Shown: in pieces, positions 26,231 through 35,484 of the stretch | Position numbering within the stretch: the stretch's first letter is position 1 | Layout of the letters: each line of letters starts with the position of its first letter | Source of the DNA: JAJDIA01 sp031555145 | Lineage (GTDB): Bacteria > Bacteroidota > Bacteroidia > Bacteroidales > Tannerellaceae | Length of the DNA stretch: 64,000 nucleotides | Assembly (NCBI GenBank): GCA_031555145.1 | Contig: JAVBUR010000020.1 | Coordinates: forward strand, 24,865-88,864 | Reading direction: 5' to 3' | The notes under the pieces: generated by a model | Seen by the model: the letters and a program-made list of their open reading frames with translations, nothing else | The model's database searches: none | Told to the model about the DNA's origin: nothing | Translations under genes and position numbers: made by a program

Positions 26231-26277
26231 AAAAGTAAGGGTAAAAAATCTACTTTTTCACCCTTACTTTTCACCCT
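26231..26277. repeat. Direct and inverted repeats upstream of the lipoprotein gene
   Basis: AAAAGTAAGGGT (26231-26242) is perfectly inverted as ACCCTTACTTTT (26260-26271). In addition TACTTTTTCACCCT (26251-26264) and TACTTTTCACCCT (26265-26277) are tandem direct copies. The group covers about -35 to -80 of the lipoprotein promoter and lies just after the response regulator gene. A binding site for that regulator is likely; a terminator for the kinase-regulator operon is the alternative. Confidence 0.6.
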
Positions 26278-26310
26278 GAATCAGACTGCGCAAATAGTCT
26301 TAAAATGACC

Positions 26311-26961
26311 TTACAGTTGAATAATCCCCTTTCTGAAGGCGGTAACGACAATCTGGACAACGCTTTTCACTTCCAGTTTTTCCTTGATACGTTCTTTATG
26401 AGATTCAACGGAGTTGACTTCAATACCGAGGAGGGAGCCCAGTTCTTTGGCGGAGTATCCACGGGCGAGATAGTTAATGATCTCAATCTCACGGTTGGTC
26501 AGATCGTAGGGTTTGTTCTTCGACAGGTTTTTCTCGGAACCAAAGATGTCCAACAGGCTGGATAGGGGAATAGTTTCACCGAAATAGATGCCTTTGCCTT
26601 CCTGTGTGGCAGATACAGCGTGTATCAGTTCGTGTGGTGTGGTGTCTTTGGGCAGGTAAGCAGATGCGCCCGACTTCAGCGCATTGACAAGGTATTTAGC
26701 TTTTTTGTGATGACTGAGGAAGATGATTCTGACGCTGGGATAGAGCTGTCTAATCTCATGGGCGAGGTCGGTACCATCCATTTCTTTCTCGAGGCTGATA
26801 TCCAGTATTGCAACGTCGGGCGTATGTGTCAACAGGCATTGCATGGCTTCTTGCGGATTAGTGGCTTCGCCGGTGATGGTGATACCTTCCTGTTGGCGGA
26901 AGATCAGTTTCAAGCCTTCCAGATGAATCTGTGAATCATCTACAATCAGTACGTTAATCAT
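26311..26961 (-). CDS. LuxR/NarL-type response regulator
   Basis: A 216-residue response regulator. The receiver domain has the acidic pair in VDDS (residues 8-9), phosphoacceptor Asp54 (DVAILDISLE) and Lys105 (SAYLPKD). The C-terminal LuxR helix-turn-helix is LTNREIEIINYLARGYSAKELGSLLGI and VNSVESHKERIKEKL. Its start overlaps the end of the kinase gene by 8 bases, so the two are translated together. The repeats immediately downstream and the lipoprotein gene behind them are its likely target. Confidence 0.93.
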   Translation of the reverse strand: MINVLIVDDSQIHLEGLKLIFRQQEGITITGEATNPQEAMQCLLTHTPDVAILDISLEKEMDGTDLAHEIRQLYPSVRIIFLSHHKKAKYLVNALKSGASAYLPKDTTPHELIHAVSATQEGKGIYFGETIPLSSLLDIFGSEKNLSKNKPYDLTNREIEIINYLARGYSAKELGSLLGIEVNSVESHKERIKEKLEVKSVVQIVVTAFRKGIIQL

Positions 26962-29900
26962 CTTTCTGTTCTTTCTTTAAGGTGAATATAAAAGTGCTGC
27001 CTTTGCCCTCGCAGCTTTCCACACGGATATCTCCGCCCTGCAAATGTACAAATTCCTGTACGATAATCAGTCCGAGACCGGAGCCTTGTTCGTTAGCTGT
27101 CCCTTTGGTACGGATACGGGAGTCGAGACGGAAGAGGCGTTGCCGGTTTTCCGGACTAATACCGACACCCTGGTCAGTGACGGAGACCTGTACCCTGTTT
27201 CCGCTTTCTACGGCAGTGATGACGACCGAAGAATGCGGGTGGGAAAAGTGGATCGCATTACCAATCAGATTACGGAAGATAGTGGAAAGTAAGTTCTCAT
27301 CGGCTTGGACGGTATAATGCGATGGAATCTCATTGATCAGGGCTATATGCTTTTTCCCGGCAATGAGTTGCAACAGCTCGATATTGTTGTTTAACAGAGC
27401 AGACAGGTTTACTTGCCTGAACGTCGGTTGGAGCATGTCCATTTGCGAAACAACCCAAAGGAGCAGGTTTTCAAGTAGACTTCCTGTCTGGCTTGTGCTT
27501 TCATGAATGACGCGAATGATGCGGTGTTTCTCTTTTTCCTCTAACTGGTCGTATTGCTCGTAAAGTGTTTTCGTGGTGAGAGTAAGGGCTTTTAACGGAT
27601 TGCGTAAGTCATGAGAGATGATGCCGAAGAAGCGGTTTTTGGAGTCGTTCGTGGCTTTCAGATCCTGTTCGGAAGCCTGTAGTTTACGGTTGGCTTCACG
27701 GAGTTCACCGGTGCGTTCGTTTACAATGCTTTCGAGTCGGAGATTGTCTTGTTTGAGGTGTCTTTCCCTGGCTCGGATAAGGATGTAGATGCCTGTGCCA
27801 AGGAGGACAATCAAGAGGATAAAGAACCAAAACTGCCGATACCAGGGAGTGGCAATCAACAGGTAAAATTCTTTTCCGGCACTATCCCATTCACCGAAGG
27901 GATCAGTGGCTTCGACAATGAACGTGTATGCACCTGAGGGAATGTTGGTATACCGGGCGGTTAGGACTGGTGCTTTGGTATAGTTCCAATCAGTGTCGAA
28001 ACCATCCAGTTTATAGCGGTAACGGAGTTGTTCGCCGAATAGATAGTCAGTAGATGCAAAACTGATTGAAAAGGAGTTGTCTCGGTATCTAAGATTGACC
28101 CCGTCTACCTGGTTGAGATCAAAGTAACGGAGGGAATCGCCGACTGTGAAACGTGACAACGTGGCGGATTTAGCCTCGAAGCCGGAAAGCAGGGCCTCTG
28201 GATGGATGATATTAAAGCCAAAGTCACCACCGAAAGCAAGGTCTTCGTTTTGCAGTTTGCATCCCGCAGCGGAAAACTCCTTTCCCTGCAGGCCCGGAAA
28301 ATCAGACAGGTGGCGGATAATCGTGCCGGAAGAGGAGAGAGCGAAGATTCCGTCGTTTGTGCTTATCCATAAGTTCCCTCTGCCGTCTTCTTCGATGTGC
28401 ATAATGTGGTAACCGGTCAGCCCATCGACAGACTGAAAACAGTCCTCATGAGGATCGTAGTGATCCAGCCCCTTTTGTGTTCCGACCCAAGTGTCGCCGC
28501 GGCTTGTATGAAAAATACAGTTGATACAATTATCTGAAATCCCCTGTTTGTCCCATTCGTGGTGGATGTAGTGTTTCAACCGGTCGGTAGTAGGATGGAG
28601 GATACTGATACCCCGTTCGGTAGTACCGATCCAGATATTGCCGGAATGATCCTGTGTGATACAACTGGTGAGGCGGGAGGTGAGGGTTCTGTCGTTGGGG
28701 ATGCTTAGGTCAGTGAAGCGGCCGCTCTGTCGATCCAGCAGGCAAAGCCCGCTTTCGCCGGATATCCAAAGTTGATTATTTGGTCCTTCGCAGGCCTCCA
28801 GTAACAGCTTGCTTGTAATACCAAACGGGTTTTGGGAATCGTATGGGTAGTGGGTTACTTTTTCGTTGTCGGGGGATATGGAGGCGAGACCTCCGTTGGT
28901 GCAGACCCATATCGTGTGGTCTGCGGAAGCGTAGAGCCAGGCTGAATTACCGGGTATGTCTTTTTGTATGGTGTATCCTGGGGAATGGGTATTTGTCTGT
29001 TTCGTGTTATCGATTCTGACCAGTCCTTCAGAGCAGACGATATAGGTACGGTTGTTGTCATGCAGGATCTGTATAACTTTATGTATATCCAGGTTGGTAG
29101 GTTGCAGCCTGCTGTGTTGGGTGTCGAAATAGTAGAGCCCGTTCTCCGTCCCTATCCAGAGGATTCCTGCAGGGTCTTCACAAAGGGAACGAATGGTGTC
29201 ATTCTCTAGTGTGATTACTGTCTGTATCTGATTATTCCGGGTGTCGATTTGTTTGAGGGCGGTTTTCATACCGATCCAAATCCGTTGACTGTTATGACTG
29301 TCTGCCAGTATGACCCATTCGTCGATGCTACTGTCGGTAATTGTTTCAAACCGGTCGTCAGCCGGGGTATGCTTGATGATTGAATGTAGATAGACGATCC
29401 AGGTAGCATTTTCCTGAAAGTGGAATCGCAGAAAATCAAGCATATAAGGGATATTCACCCATCGGGCGTTGCACCAGGCGAAGTATTGCTCAAACAAACT
29501 ACGGTTGATGTAATCGGCGGGTAGGATACCTCCGTAGCGGACATAGGTTTGGGTGTTGAAGTCATAGTAACCATAATAACTATGTCCTCCGATATACATA
29601 CGCTGGTTCGTGGGGTTATAGAAGAGACCCTTGATTTTGTTTTTGGGTTGGTTGCCGGGCATGTAGTGCTTGGGAAGGAAGATGCCTTTTTCGCGATCGA
29701 AGAGGTTAAGCCCGAAGGCTTCCCAGGTGGCACACCAGAAATTGGATTGACTATCTTCCAGAAAACCGGCATACCAGTTGGCACCGAAGGGGTTTCCTTC
29801 GAATACACGAGGATAGTTGTTATCAGCAGGCCGGCTCCATAGAGCGTAGCGTTTGAATCGGCCGGATGCTTTATCGAAGACATTGAAGCCAACATGCGAC

Positions 29901-31366
29901 CAAAGCCCGACATATATCTTACCATTGCTGTCCTGATAAAAGGCTGACACTTTGTTTTCATTGACAGTTTTAAATGTGAGAGGCGCATTTCGGAAAGAAC
30001 TATAGGATGCAAATGCATTTTCTTCTTTTGTATGATCGTTCCCAGGTTGGATAAAGGCGTGTCGGAAGTATTGTTTCAGTACGTCTTTTTCACGCTTAAA
30101 TGTTTGTTCATCGAGATTGTGTGTGAGCAGATTGTAGGTGAGATTACCGAAACGTTCCGTTCTCAGGGAGAAGGTGTCCACACCATTTTCAGCGGTTCCA
30201 ACCCAAATAAGACCGTCGGTGTCCTGCATAAGGGCGGTTATGTTGTTTGAACTGAGCCCATCCCTGAGACCGTAGAGTTGTTTGTAGTGTCGGATAGTGT
30301 TCCATTCGGAGGAATAGAGTGAAATACCTTTCTCCGTTCCGATCCAGATATTGCCACTCTTATCTTTATATAGACAATGTACCTGATTGGAGATAAGGGA
30401 TTCAGCATCGAAGGGATGATTGCGGATGGCGAGGGTCTCTTTTTTGTCCAAATCGATCTGTAGGAGACCGGGCGAACCTCCGATCCATAGTTTACCGTCG
30501 TTTCCACAGACGGCAGATGTGGCGGAAATCCCTACTGTTGCGACGCTTTCAAACATGCCGGAAGAGGAATTATAGCACAGGAATCGGTTATTGGAATTTC
30601 CACAAAAGAGTTGCCCGTCCGGTGTTTCAGCAAAGAACGTGGTTTCACCGGTATAGTAGGTGCTGTCGGCCTTGACTTCCAACGCCTTTGTCGGATCTTT
30701 ATCCCTGATTTTGTGGGGAATAAGATTTCGTCCTCCGACCCAGAGGTGGTTATCGGAATCTTCAAAAAAATGGTAATAATGGTAGTTCTTATTTCCTTCG
30801 TAGTTGGGAAAGCTTATATTGCCGTGTATCCAATTGTCCGTTTTTATATTGTATTTACTCAGGAACCCTCCTTCAGAGAGTACCCAGAGAAAACCGTCAT
30901 GGCCGGTATAAAGCGCCTGAATAGCATTACTCCGGGGGCTTTTATTGATGTTATCTCCGGCAAGGTAACGGGTAAAGTTGTTTTCGTTCCGGTTGTAACG
31001 GTTCAGCCCGTTCTGTGTGCCAATCCAGAGATTTCCGTCAGAATCTTCAGCCAGGGTGGTAACTGCGTTATCAGACAGGCTGCTTGGAACGTTTTTTTCG
31101 TTATGGTAAACGGTGAATGTGTGTCCGTCATACCGGGTGAGTCCGTTGAGGGTGGCAAACCACATGATATGGTATTGGTCTTCAACGATATTCAAGACAA
31201 GGTTTGCACTCAGACCATCTTTCACCGAAAAATTCTTGAATCGGATATACTGCGCTTGCCTTCCGACAAAAAGATTATCGGAATAGGCCGTTGCCGCTGT
31301 AATAATAGCTATGATCGACGACAACAAGAAGGTTAACACGCATTTTCTTCCGGTGTAATAGTCCAT
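26954..31366 (-). CDS. Reg_prop sensor histidine kinase (propeller, Y_Y_Y, HisKA, HATPase)
   Basis: A 1470-residue membrane sensor kinase. After a signal segment, residues 40-1060 hold many two-component propeller repeats (for example GNLWIGTQNGLNRY, GNIWIGTEKGISLY, GLIWVGTAENGVDTF), forming a periplasmic sensor. A Y_Y_Y domain (about 1070-1174), one membrane helix (about 1179-1200), a coiled coil, HisKA with His1252 (ISHDLRNPL) and an HATPase with N-box near 1366 and GSGLGL near 1428 follow. Unlike hybrid HTCS proteins it has no receiver or AraC domain; those roles go to the separate LuxR-type regulator. A region near 430-500 interrupts the repeats with non-propeller sequence. Reg_prop kinases of gut Bacteroidetes usually sense oligosaccharides; the ligand here is unknown. 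Confidence 0.93.
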   Translation of the reverse strand: MDYYTGRKCVLTFLLSSIIAIITAATAYSDNLFVGRQAQYIRFKNFSVKDGLSANLVLNIVEDQYHIMWFATLNGLTRYDGHTFTVYHNEKNVPSSLSDNAVTTLAEDSDGNLWIGTQNGLNRYNRNENNFTRYLAGDNINKSPRSNAIQALYTGHDGFLWVLSEGGFLSKYNIKTDNWIHGNISFPNYEGNKNYHYYHFFEDSDNHLWVGGRNLIPHKIRDKDPTKALEVKADSTYYTGETTFFAETPDGQLFCGNSNNRFLCYNSSSGMFESVATVGISATSAVCGNDGKLWIGGSPGLLQIDLDKKETLAIRNHPFDAESLISNQVHCLYKDKSGNIWIGTEKGISLYSSEWNTIRHYKQLYGLRDGLSSNNITALMQDTDGLIWVGTAENGVDTFSLRTERFGNLTYNLLTHNLDEQTFKREKDVLKQYFRHAFIQPGNDHTKEENAFASYSSFRNAPLTFKTVNENKVSAFYQDSNGKIYVGLWSHVGFNVFDKASGRFKRYALWSRPADNNYPRVFEGNPFGANWYAGFLEDSQSNFWCATWEAFGLNLFDREKGIFLPKHYMPGNQPKNKIKGLFYNPTNQRMYIGGHSYYGYYDFNTQTYVRYGGILPADYINRSLFEQYFAWCNARWVNIPYMLDFLRFHFQENATWIVYLHSIIKHTPADDRFETITDSSIDEWVILADSHNSQRIWIGMKTALKQIDTRNNQIQTVITLENDTIRSLCEDPAGILWIGTENGLYYFDTQHSRLQPTNLDIHKVIQILHDNNRTYIVCSEGLVRIDNTKQTNTHSPGYTIQKDIPGNSAWLYASADHTIWVCTNGGLASISPDNEKVTHYPYDSQNPFGITSKLLLEACEGPNNQLWISGESGLCLLDRQSGRFTDLSIPNDRTLTSRLTSCITQDHSGNIWIGTTERGISILHPTTDRLKHYIHHEWDKQGISDNCINCIFHTSRGDTWVGTQKGLDHYDPHEDCFQSVDGLTGYHIMHIEEDGRGNLWISTNDGIFALSSSGTIIRHLSDFPGLQGKEFSAAGCKLQNEDLAFGGDFGFNIIHPEALLSGFEAKSATLSRFTVGDSLRYFDLNQVDGVNLRYRDNSFSISFASTDYLFGEQLRYRYKLDGFDTDWNYTKAPVLTARYTNIPSGAYTFIVEATDPFGEWDSAGKEFYLLIATPWYRQFWFFILLIVLLGTGIYILIRARERHLKQDNLRLESIVNERTGELREANRKLQASEQDLKATNDSKNRFFGIISHDLRNPLKALTLTTKTLYEQYDQLEEKEKHRIIRVIHESTSQTGSLLENLLLWVVSQMDMLQPTFRQVNLSALLNNNIELLQLIAGKKHIALINEIPSHYTVQADENLLSTIFRNLIGNAIHFSHPHSSVVITAVESGNRVQVSVTDQGVGISPENRQRLFRLDSRIRTKGTANEQGSGLGLIIVQEFVHLQGGDIRVESCEGKGSTFIFTLKKEQKDD

Positions 31367-31454
31367 ATATGCAGAGATTCGCGGCTAATATATAAAATAT
31401 TAGGGAATGGAGGGCATGTTTTGTTTTTGACATCTGTTTGATTGTCACATATTT

Positions 31455-32576
31455 TTAATCCAATATCGTTGACCACCATTTACTGAATACCTGTGCGGTA
31501 TCATGCAGCAGCACAGGTTCTCCGATCATAGGCGTGAGTAGGTTCAGCGAATCCTGTTCGGCAGCCTTGGAAATATTCTCCAGTGGGGCATGCCAGGAAT
31601 GCTTGCCTAAAGCGTATTTAGAGTTATGGATGGTCAACAGTCGATTGGCATGCAGGTCTTTGGCAGCCAGAACCAAATCTTCCGGAAGCAAGTGTATGTA
31701 TTTCCAGTCCTTATCGTACTGCCCGTTTTCAAGGATAGCAAGGTCGATATTCCCGAAGCGTTTACTGATATCGGCAAAGTGTGTATCATAACCACCGTCA
31801 CCCCCCAGATAAATCGTTTGTGAAGGTGTTTGCAGCATATACGAGGCCCACAATGTCTTATTCGGCGACAGACCGCGCCCCGAGAAATGTCGGGTAGGCA
31901 GACAATAGATAGTCGATCCATTATCAAGCGTAACCTGTTCACCCCAGTAGAGTTCGATGATACGGTCTTTGCTGAATCCCCAGTACTCGAAGTGTTCGCC
32001 TACTCCCAGCGGACAGATAACCTTACCAACACGGTCTTTGATCTGCTTAATCGTTTCATAATCGAGATGATCCCAATGATCGTGCGAGATAATCACATAG
32101 TCGATATCCGGTATATCAGTAGGACTGTACAGATTCGTCCCTTTAAACGGCTTATTGAAAAATGAAACAGGAGAAGCCGTTACCAGTGTCGGATCAGTCA
32201 GAAACCTATTACCGCCAGTTTGCAGAAAGAGGGTCGAGTGCCCCAACCATACCAACATTTCTTCGTCGCGACTGAATTGCTTCAGATCCGTTTTAACTGC
32301 CGGCAAATCTGTCTCCGGATATAATCCTTCCTTTTTATCAAAGAAGAAGTGGAATAAGGCACCCACCATAGAACCATCCGACGTGACTTGTTGGGTAGGA
32401 GAGAGGTTCTGAAAACTGCCGTCGCGATAGTTAGGCGACTGCTGTATCCTTTCCAAACGTTCGCCACGCGGTATACGCCCAAAACTCGGCTGATTGATAA
32501 ATAGCACGGTTGCAATAAAAATAACAAACACAACAAACACAACTATACACATGATGCCATTACTCCTTTTCTTCAT
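31455..32576 (-). CDS. MBL-fold metallohydrolase, membrane-anchored (UlaG/NAPE-PLD-like)
   Basis: A 373-residue protein with an N-terminal membrane anchor (about residues 8-28) and a metallo-beta-lactamase fold facing the periplasm. The metal site is SHDHWDHLD (His165, His167, Asp169, His170), preceded by LGHSTLFLQ and FLTDPTL and followed by YLGGDGGYD. This pattern fits the UlaG/RomA/NAPE-PLD-like group acting on phosphodiesters or lactones. Residues YWGEQVTLDNG and CLPTRHFSGRG are also typical. It is last in a row of four same-strand genes. Confidence 0.87.
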   Translation of the reverse strand: MKKRSNGIMCIVVFVVFVIFIATVLFINQPSFGRIPRGERLERIQQSPNYRDGSFQNLSPTQQVTSDGSMVGALFHFFFDKKEGLYPETDLPAVKTDLKQFSRDEEMLVWLGHSTLFLQTGGNRFLTDPTLVTASPVSFFNKPFKGTNLYSPTDIPDIDYVIISHDHWDHLDYETIKQIKDRVGKVICPLGVGEHFEYWGFSKDRIIELYWGEQVTLDNGSTIYCLPTRHFSGRGLSPNKTLWASYMLQTPSQTIYLGGDGGYDTHFADISKRFGNIDLAILENGQYDKDWKYIHLLPEDLVLAAKDLHANRLLTIHNSKYALGKHSWHAPLENISKAAEQDSLNLLTPMIGEPVLLHDTAQVFSKWWSTILD

Positions 32577-32609
32577 TATTCAATGATTATTATTCAGCTT
32601 GGGAAGCTG

Positions 32610-32617
32610 CAAAGATA
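32610..32617 (-). promoter_or_regulatory. Promoter -7 box of the metallohydrolase gene
   Basis: TATCTTTG followed by CAGC on the minus strand, about 34 bases before the ATG at 32576. Confidence 0.4.
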
Positions 32618-32641
32618 ACTCTTATTGTCTATTAATTGTTG

Positions 32642-33175
32642 TCAAACATTCTTTCCTGCTTCATACGCCTGCATAACGGCAGGATTCCCCAGAATATCCC
32701 CTTTTGCCCAAGCACTAAATCCAAAAACATGACCAGCGTCCACCAGGTTAGGTGTCATGCGCAGGAAGTTAGTATAATCTGAAACGGTTCCCTCAATTGC
32801 CTGCTGATCCGGGTCGGCACAGGTAGCAATAATATAAGCCTTACCGCTGAATTCCCGGTAACGGGGAACAGTGCGGTCGATCAGTGTCTTCAACTGTCCG
32901 CACATCGCATAGAAATAGATGGGCGTACTGAATACCAATACATCGGCCTCCACCATTTTGCCCAGTATCTCATTCATGCTGTCTTTCTGGACGCACTTGC
33001 CCGTATTCATACAGTTACCACACCCTGTACAATAGTTGATCGTTTCATGGCGGAGGAATATTTTCTCTACACTGTGCCCTCTCTCTTCTGCCCCGCGCAT
33101 AAACTGGTCGCACAACAAATCCGAATTACCGCCTTTGCGAGGACTGGCTGATAAGATAATGACTTTCTTACTCAT
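32642..33175 (-). CDS. Flavodoxin-like NAD(P)H-dependent oxidoreductase
   Basis: A 177-residue FMN-binding flavodoxin-fold protein. The phosphate-binding loop is SASPRKGGNSD, and the isoalloxazine region includes STPIYFYAMCGQLKTLIDR. Four Cys (CTGCGNCMNTGKC) resemble the cluster motif of iron-sulfur flavoproteins, though without the full spacing I cannot say that a 4Fe-4S cluster is bound. A TATCTTTG box at 33205-33212 precedes it. The AraC gene directly upstream is a candidate regulator. Confidence 0.88.
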   Translation of the reverse strand: MSKKVIILSASPRKGGNSDLLCDQFMRGAEERGHSVEKIFLRHETINYCTGCGNCMNTGKCVQKDSMNEILGKMVEADVLVFSTPIYFYAMCGQLKTLIDRTVPRYREFSGKAYIIATCADPDQQAIEGTVSDYTNFLRMTPNLVDAGHVFGFSAWAKGDILGNPAVMQAYEAGKNV

Positions 33176-33204
33176 AATACTGTTAATTTGTAGTTCTTAT
33201 GCCG

Positions 33205-33212
33205 CAAAGATA
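33205..33212 (-). promoter_or_regulatory. Promoter -7 box of the flavoprotein gene
   Basis: TATCTTTG followed by CGGC on the minus strand, 30 bases before the ATG at 33175. Confidence 0.4.
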
Positions 33213-33274
33213 AAACGAAAGACACAGGAATAAGTTTCACCTGCGGCTCAAAAAAAGTTTACTGAAAGGCTCAT

Positions 33275-34105
33275 TCATAAGCCGATACTTGTGGGCGCCA
33301 TCCCGTATTCCTTCTTGAAAGCGGTAGAGAAGTGAGACAGACTCTTGAATCCGATCTCTAAATAGACATCAGAAACCTTCTTCCCTTTATCGTGTAGTTG
33401 ATGATAGGCCATTTCGAGCCGCTTCTTCATCAGCCATCTTTCCGGTGAGAGATCGCTTATTCGTTTGAAGTCGCGTTTAAAAGTGGCAAGACTTCGCCCG
33501 GTAAAAGAGGCTATTTCTTCCAATGATAGATTATACATATAATTCTCGTTCAGGAAGTCAAGTATATCAATCTTCCACGGCTCAACAAAGTCAAAGAGTG
33601 TCACCGACGACCGTATATCAAGGCGTAGCAAAGCATGTATTCCCTCGTGCAGTTTCAGCTTTGTCCATTCTTCGGATGGTTGGATAGACGAATCAAAAAA
33701 AGGAATCATAGAATGAAACAGACTTGTGATATCAGGAGTAGGAGGGAGAGGTATAATACTCATGTCACAATCCTCCAATCCCGTCGGCAGCCTGGACTTA
33801 TCCATCTGTCGATAGTATTCCCGCAGGAATTTGCGGTTGAAGACCAGAAATACAGCTCGGAACCGCTCGTTACCTACAGAGCGATTGGTCATATTGACAC
33901 GGTGATTCTTCCGGAGAAAGGCACATTCGCCTGAACGAAAAGGTGTACTATTCTTACCATCTTCAATAAATAACTCCCCAGAATACACATACACAAGCAT
34001 GTGGTCTTTCACCATATGTACGCAAGTTTCCCCATCATTGAAGTGAAAACTGAAAAACACATCGGAGTAGTTGAATATAAGAGAACCTGATTGGGGTTGC
34101 GCCAT
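33275..34105 (-). CDS. AraC family transcriptional regulator
   Basis: A 276-residue regulator with an N-terminal cupin-like domain and a C-terminal AraC helix-turn-helix (LSLEEIASFTGRSLATFKRDFKRIS and VSDVYLEIGFKSLSHFSTAFKKEYGMAP). The frame is open to a TTG at 34141, but that would overlap the GNAT gene; the ATG at 34105 begins just after the GNAT stop and is preferred. Located between the GNAT and flavoprotein genes on the same strand. Confidence 0.87.
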   Translation of the reverse strand: MAQPQSGSLIFNYSDVFFSFHFNDGETCVHMVKDHMLVYVYSGELFIEDGKNSTPFRSGECAFLRKNHRVNMTNRSVGNERFRAVFLVFNRKFLREYYRQMDKSRLPTGLEDCDMSIIPLPPTPDITSLFHSMIPFFDSSIQPSEEWTKLKLHEGIHALLRLDIRSSVTLFDFVEPWKIDILDFLNENYMYNLSLEEIASFTGRSLATFKRDFKRISDLSPERWLMKKRLEMAYHQLHDKGKKVSDVYLEIGFKSLSHFSTAFKKEYGMAPTSIGL

Positions 34106-34115
34106 GATACAGCTT

Positions 34116-34886
34116 TTATCTGGATTCAAGTACTTTGTCAAATCTCGAGTCCATACAAAGACTCAAGTCTGTAGTAACAAATTTACCCTTATAGAACAGA
34201 CTGAATATAGTAGCAGGAGAAGGAGCAGCCTGTGCCTCCTCCATTGTCTCCAACTTGATGATTTTCAATGGAATATTCCTTCGTAGCGCAGTTGCCTCTA
34301 AAGAATAATACATATGAAACTCTGTGAACGGGCAACGGTTCGAATAGTATGCCACCAAACCATCTTTATGAGAGCATTCGCCACTCAATACCCTTTCTTT
34401 AAATGCTGGATCTGTAGCCTCAGGATTAATCTTCATAGCCAACAGGCTAAAACCATACGGCAGTTTCTGTATCGTTTCGAATCCCTGCCGTAACAACCAT
34501 TTGGTATCACTCATAAAATGAAACTTGGACGTACCCACAACTGTCACCAATCCATCCCGTCTCTGTTCCCGCGCATCGTCTATGGCCGATTGCAGCAAGG
34601 CCTTGCCGTATCCATGCCCTTTGTATTGTCCCGATACCCAAAGGCAATTTACCATCAAATAGTTCGGTGCATCAACGGGAATCCAAGCCTTTTCGGCTGG
34701 TCCATATTCAATAAAAACCTTGGCCCGCTCGTCCAAACGTCGGAAGATGTATCCATTATCAAACTCCCTTTTCAGCCATTCTTTTTTCTGTTCGTAGCTT
34801 TCTTTACACTTCTTGTCTGAAAAAGCACAGCAGATGTGTTCCTTTTCGATATTGTCCCGGGTAAGGGTGATAAATTGTGTTCCCAT
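34116..34886 (-). CDS. GNAT acetyltransferase with YoaP domain
   Basis: A 256-residue protein. The N-terminal GNAT domain has the acetyl-CoA loop in LWVSGQYKGHGYGKALLQSAIDDAREQ (about residues 88-114). The C-terminal part (about 165-256) matches the YoaP extension, with YYSNRCPFTEFHMYYSLEATALRRNIPLKIIKLETMEEAQAAPSP. The acceptor substrate is unknown. It is the first gene of a four-gene same-strand run, with a TACCTTTG box just upstream. Confidence 0.85.
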   Translation of the reverse strand: MGTQFITLTRDNIEKEHICCAFSDKKCKESYEQKKEWLKREFDNGYIFRRLDERAKVFIEYGPAEKAWIPVDAPNYLMVNCLWVSGQYKGHGYGKALLQSAIDDAREQRRDGLVTVVGTSKFHFMSDTKWLLRQGFETIQKLPYGFSLLAMKINPEATDPAFKERVLSGECSHKDGLVAYYSNRCPFTEFHMYYSLEATALRRNIPLKIIKLETMEEAQAAPSPATIFSLFYKGKFVTTDLSLCMDSRFDKVLESR

Positions 34887-34893
34887 AATAAAA

Positions 34894-34901
34894 CAAAGGT
34901 A
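34894..34901 (-). promoter_or_regulatory. Promoter -7 box of the GNAT gene
   Basis: TACCTTTG on the minus strand, 7 bases before the ATG at 34886, so the leader would be very short. Confidence 0.35.
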
Positions 34902-34916
34902 ATATAAAAGGCGAGT

Positions 34917-35452
34917 TTAGTGCATTATGGATTTATATAGATTTTCCGTTTTGTTGAATGCGTCGATATCGATGCTGTATAGACCTCGGGATACTTGGTC
35001 TTCTCTTTTTATTTTGGAGAGGTCGGTAAAACTTCTAACTTCTACTTCGGTGGTTACTTCTTTGTTTATGATTCCCCCCAGGATATATAGTTTATTGTTG
35101 TGGAAATGGAGGGTAGCATCTTCCATCTGTAGATCAATGGCATAGGCTTTAGTCTCTTGGGTGACAGTGTCAAACAGGTAAATGAAGCCTTTGTTAAAAA
35201 TATAGACCAGATGGCCATTGGATGTAACTGCCGGACGGTCGGCTTCATGTTTCAGTTGTGACTCGATGGTAGTTTGTTTGGCAGATCGTAGGATTCGATG
35301 GTATTCAATCGTTTGAATGAGCGCCCGCCTACGAGGTATATCTTGTTGTTTATCAAGACGCCTGTTGCTTCTTTGGGCTCATCACTATTATATGCTGTCT
35401 TTTCATGATGGTAGAGGTATATATTTCCACAAATATAGTGTTTATGTAACAT
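34917..35452 (-). pseudogene. Frameshifted Kelch-repeat protein gene
   Basis: Two frames together encode one Kelch-type propeller. The upstream frame reads GVLINNKIYLVGGRSFKRLNTIESYDL and stops at 35252. A one-base shift near 35255-35285 continues as ESQLKHEADRPAVTSNGHLVYIFNKGFIYLFDTVTQETKAYAIDL and LHFHNNKLYILGGI to a stop at 34917. The total, about 178 residues, has only three blades and lacks a signal peptide, so the 5' end is also missing. An 11-bp repeat array lies just upstream. Confidence 0.7.
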
Positions 35453-35484
35453 ACCTGTTCGGATCTGAAGAGAGGAGTTTTTTT

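Noticed and set aside
30611..31336. 241-residue frame on the plus strand opposite the sensor kinase
   Set aside because: It is antisense to well-conserved propeller repeats; the apparent order comes from the repeats themselves.
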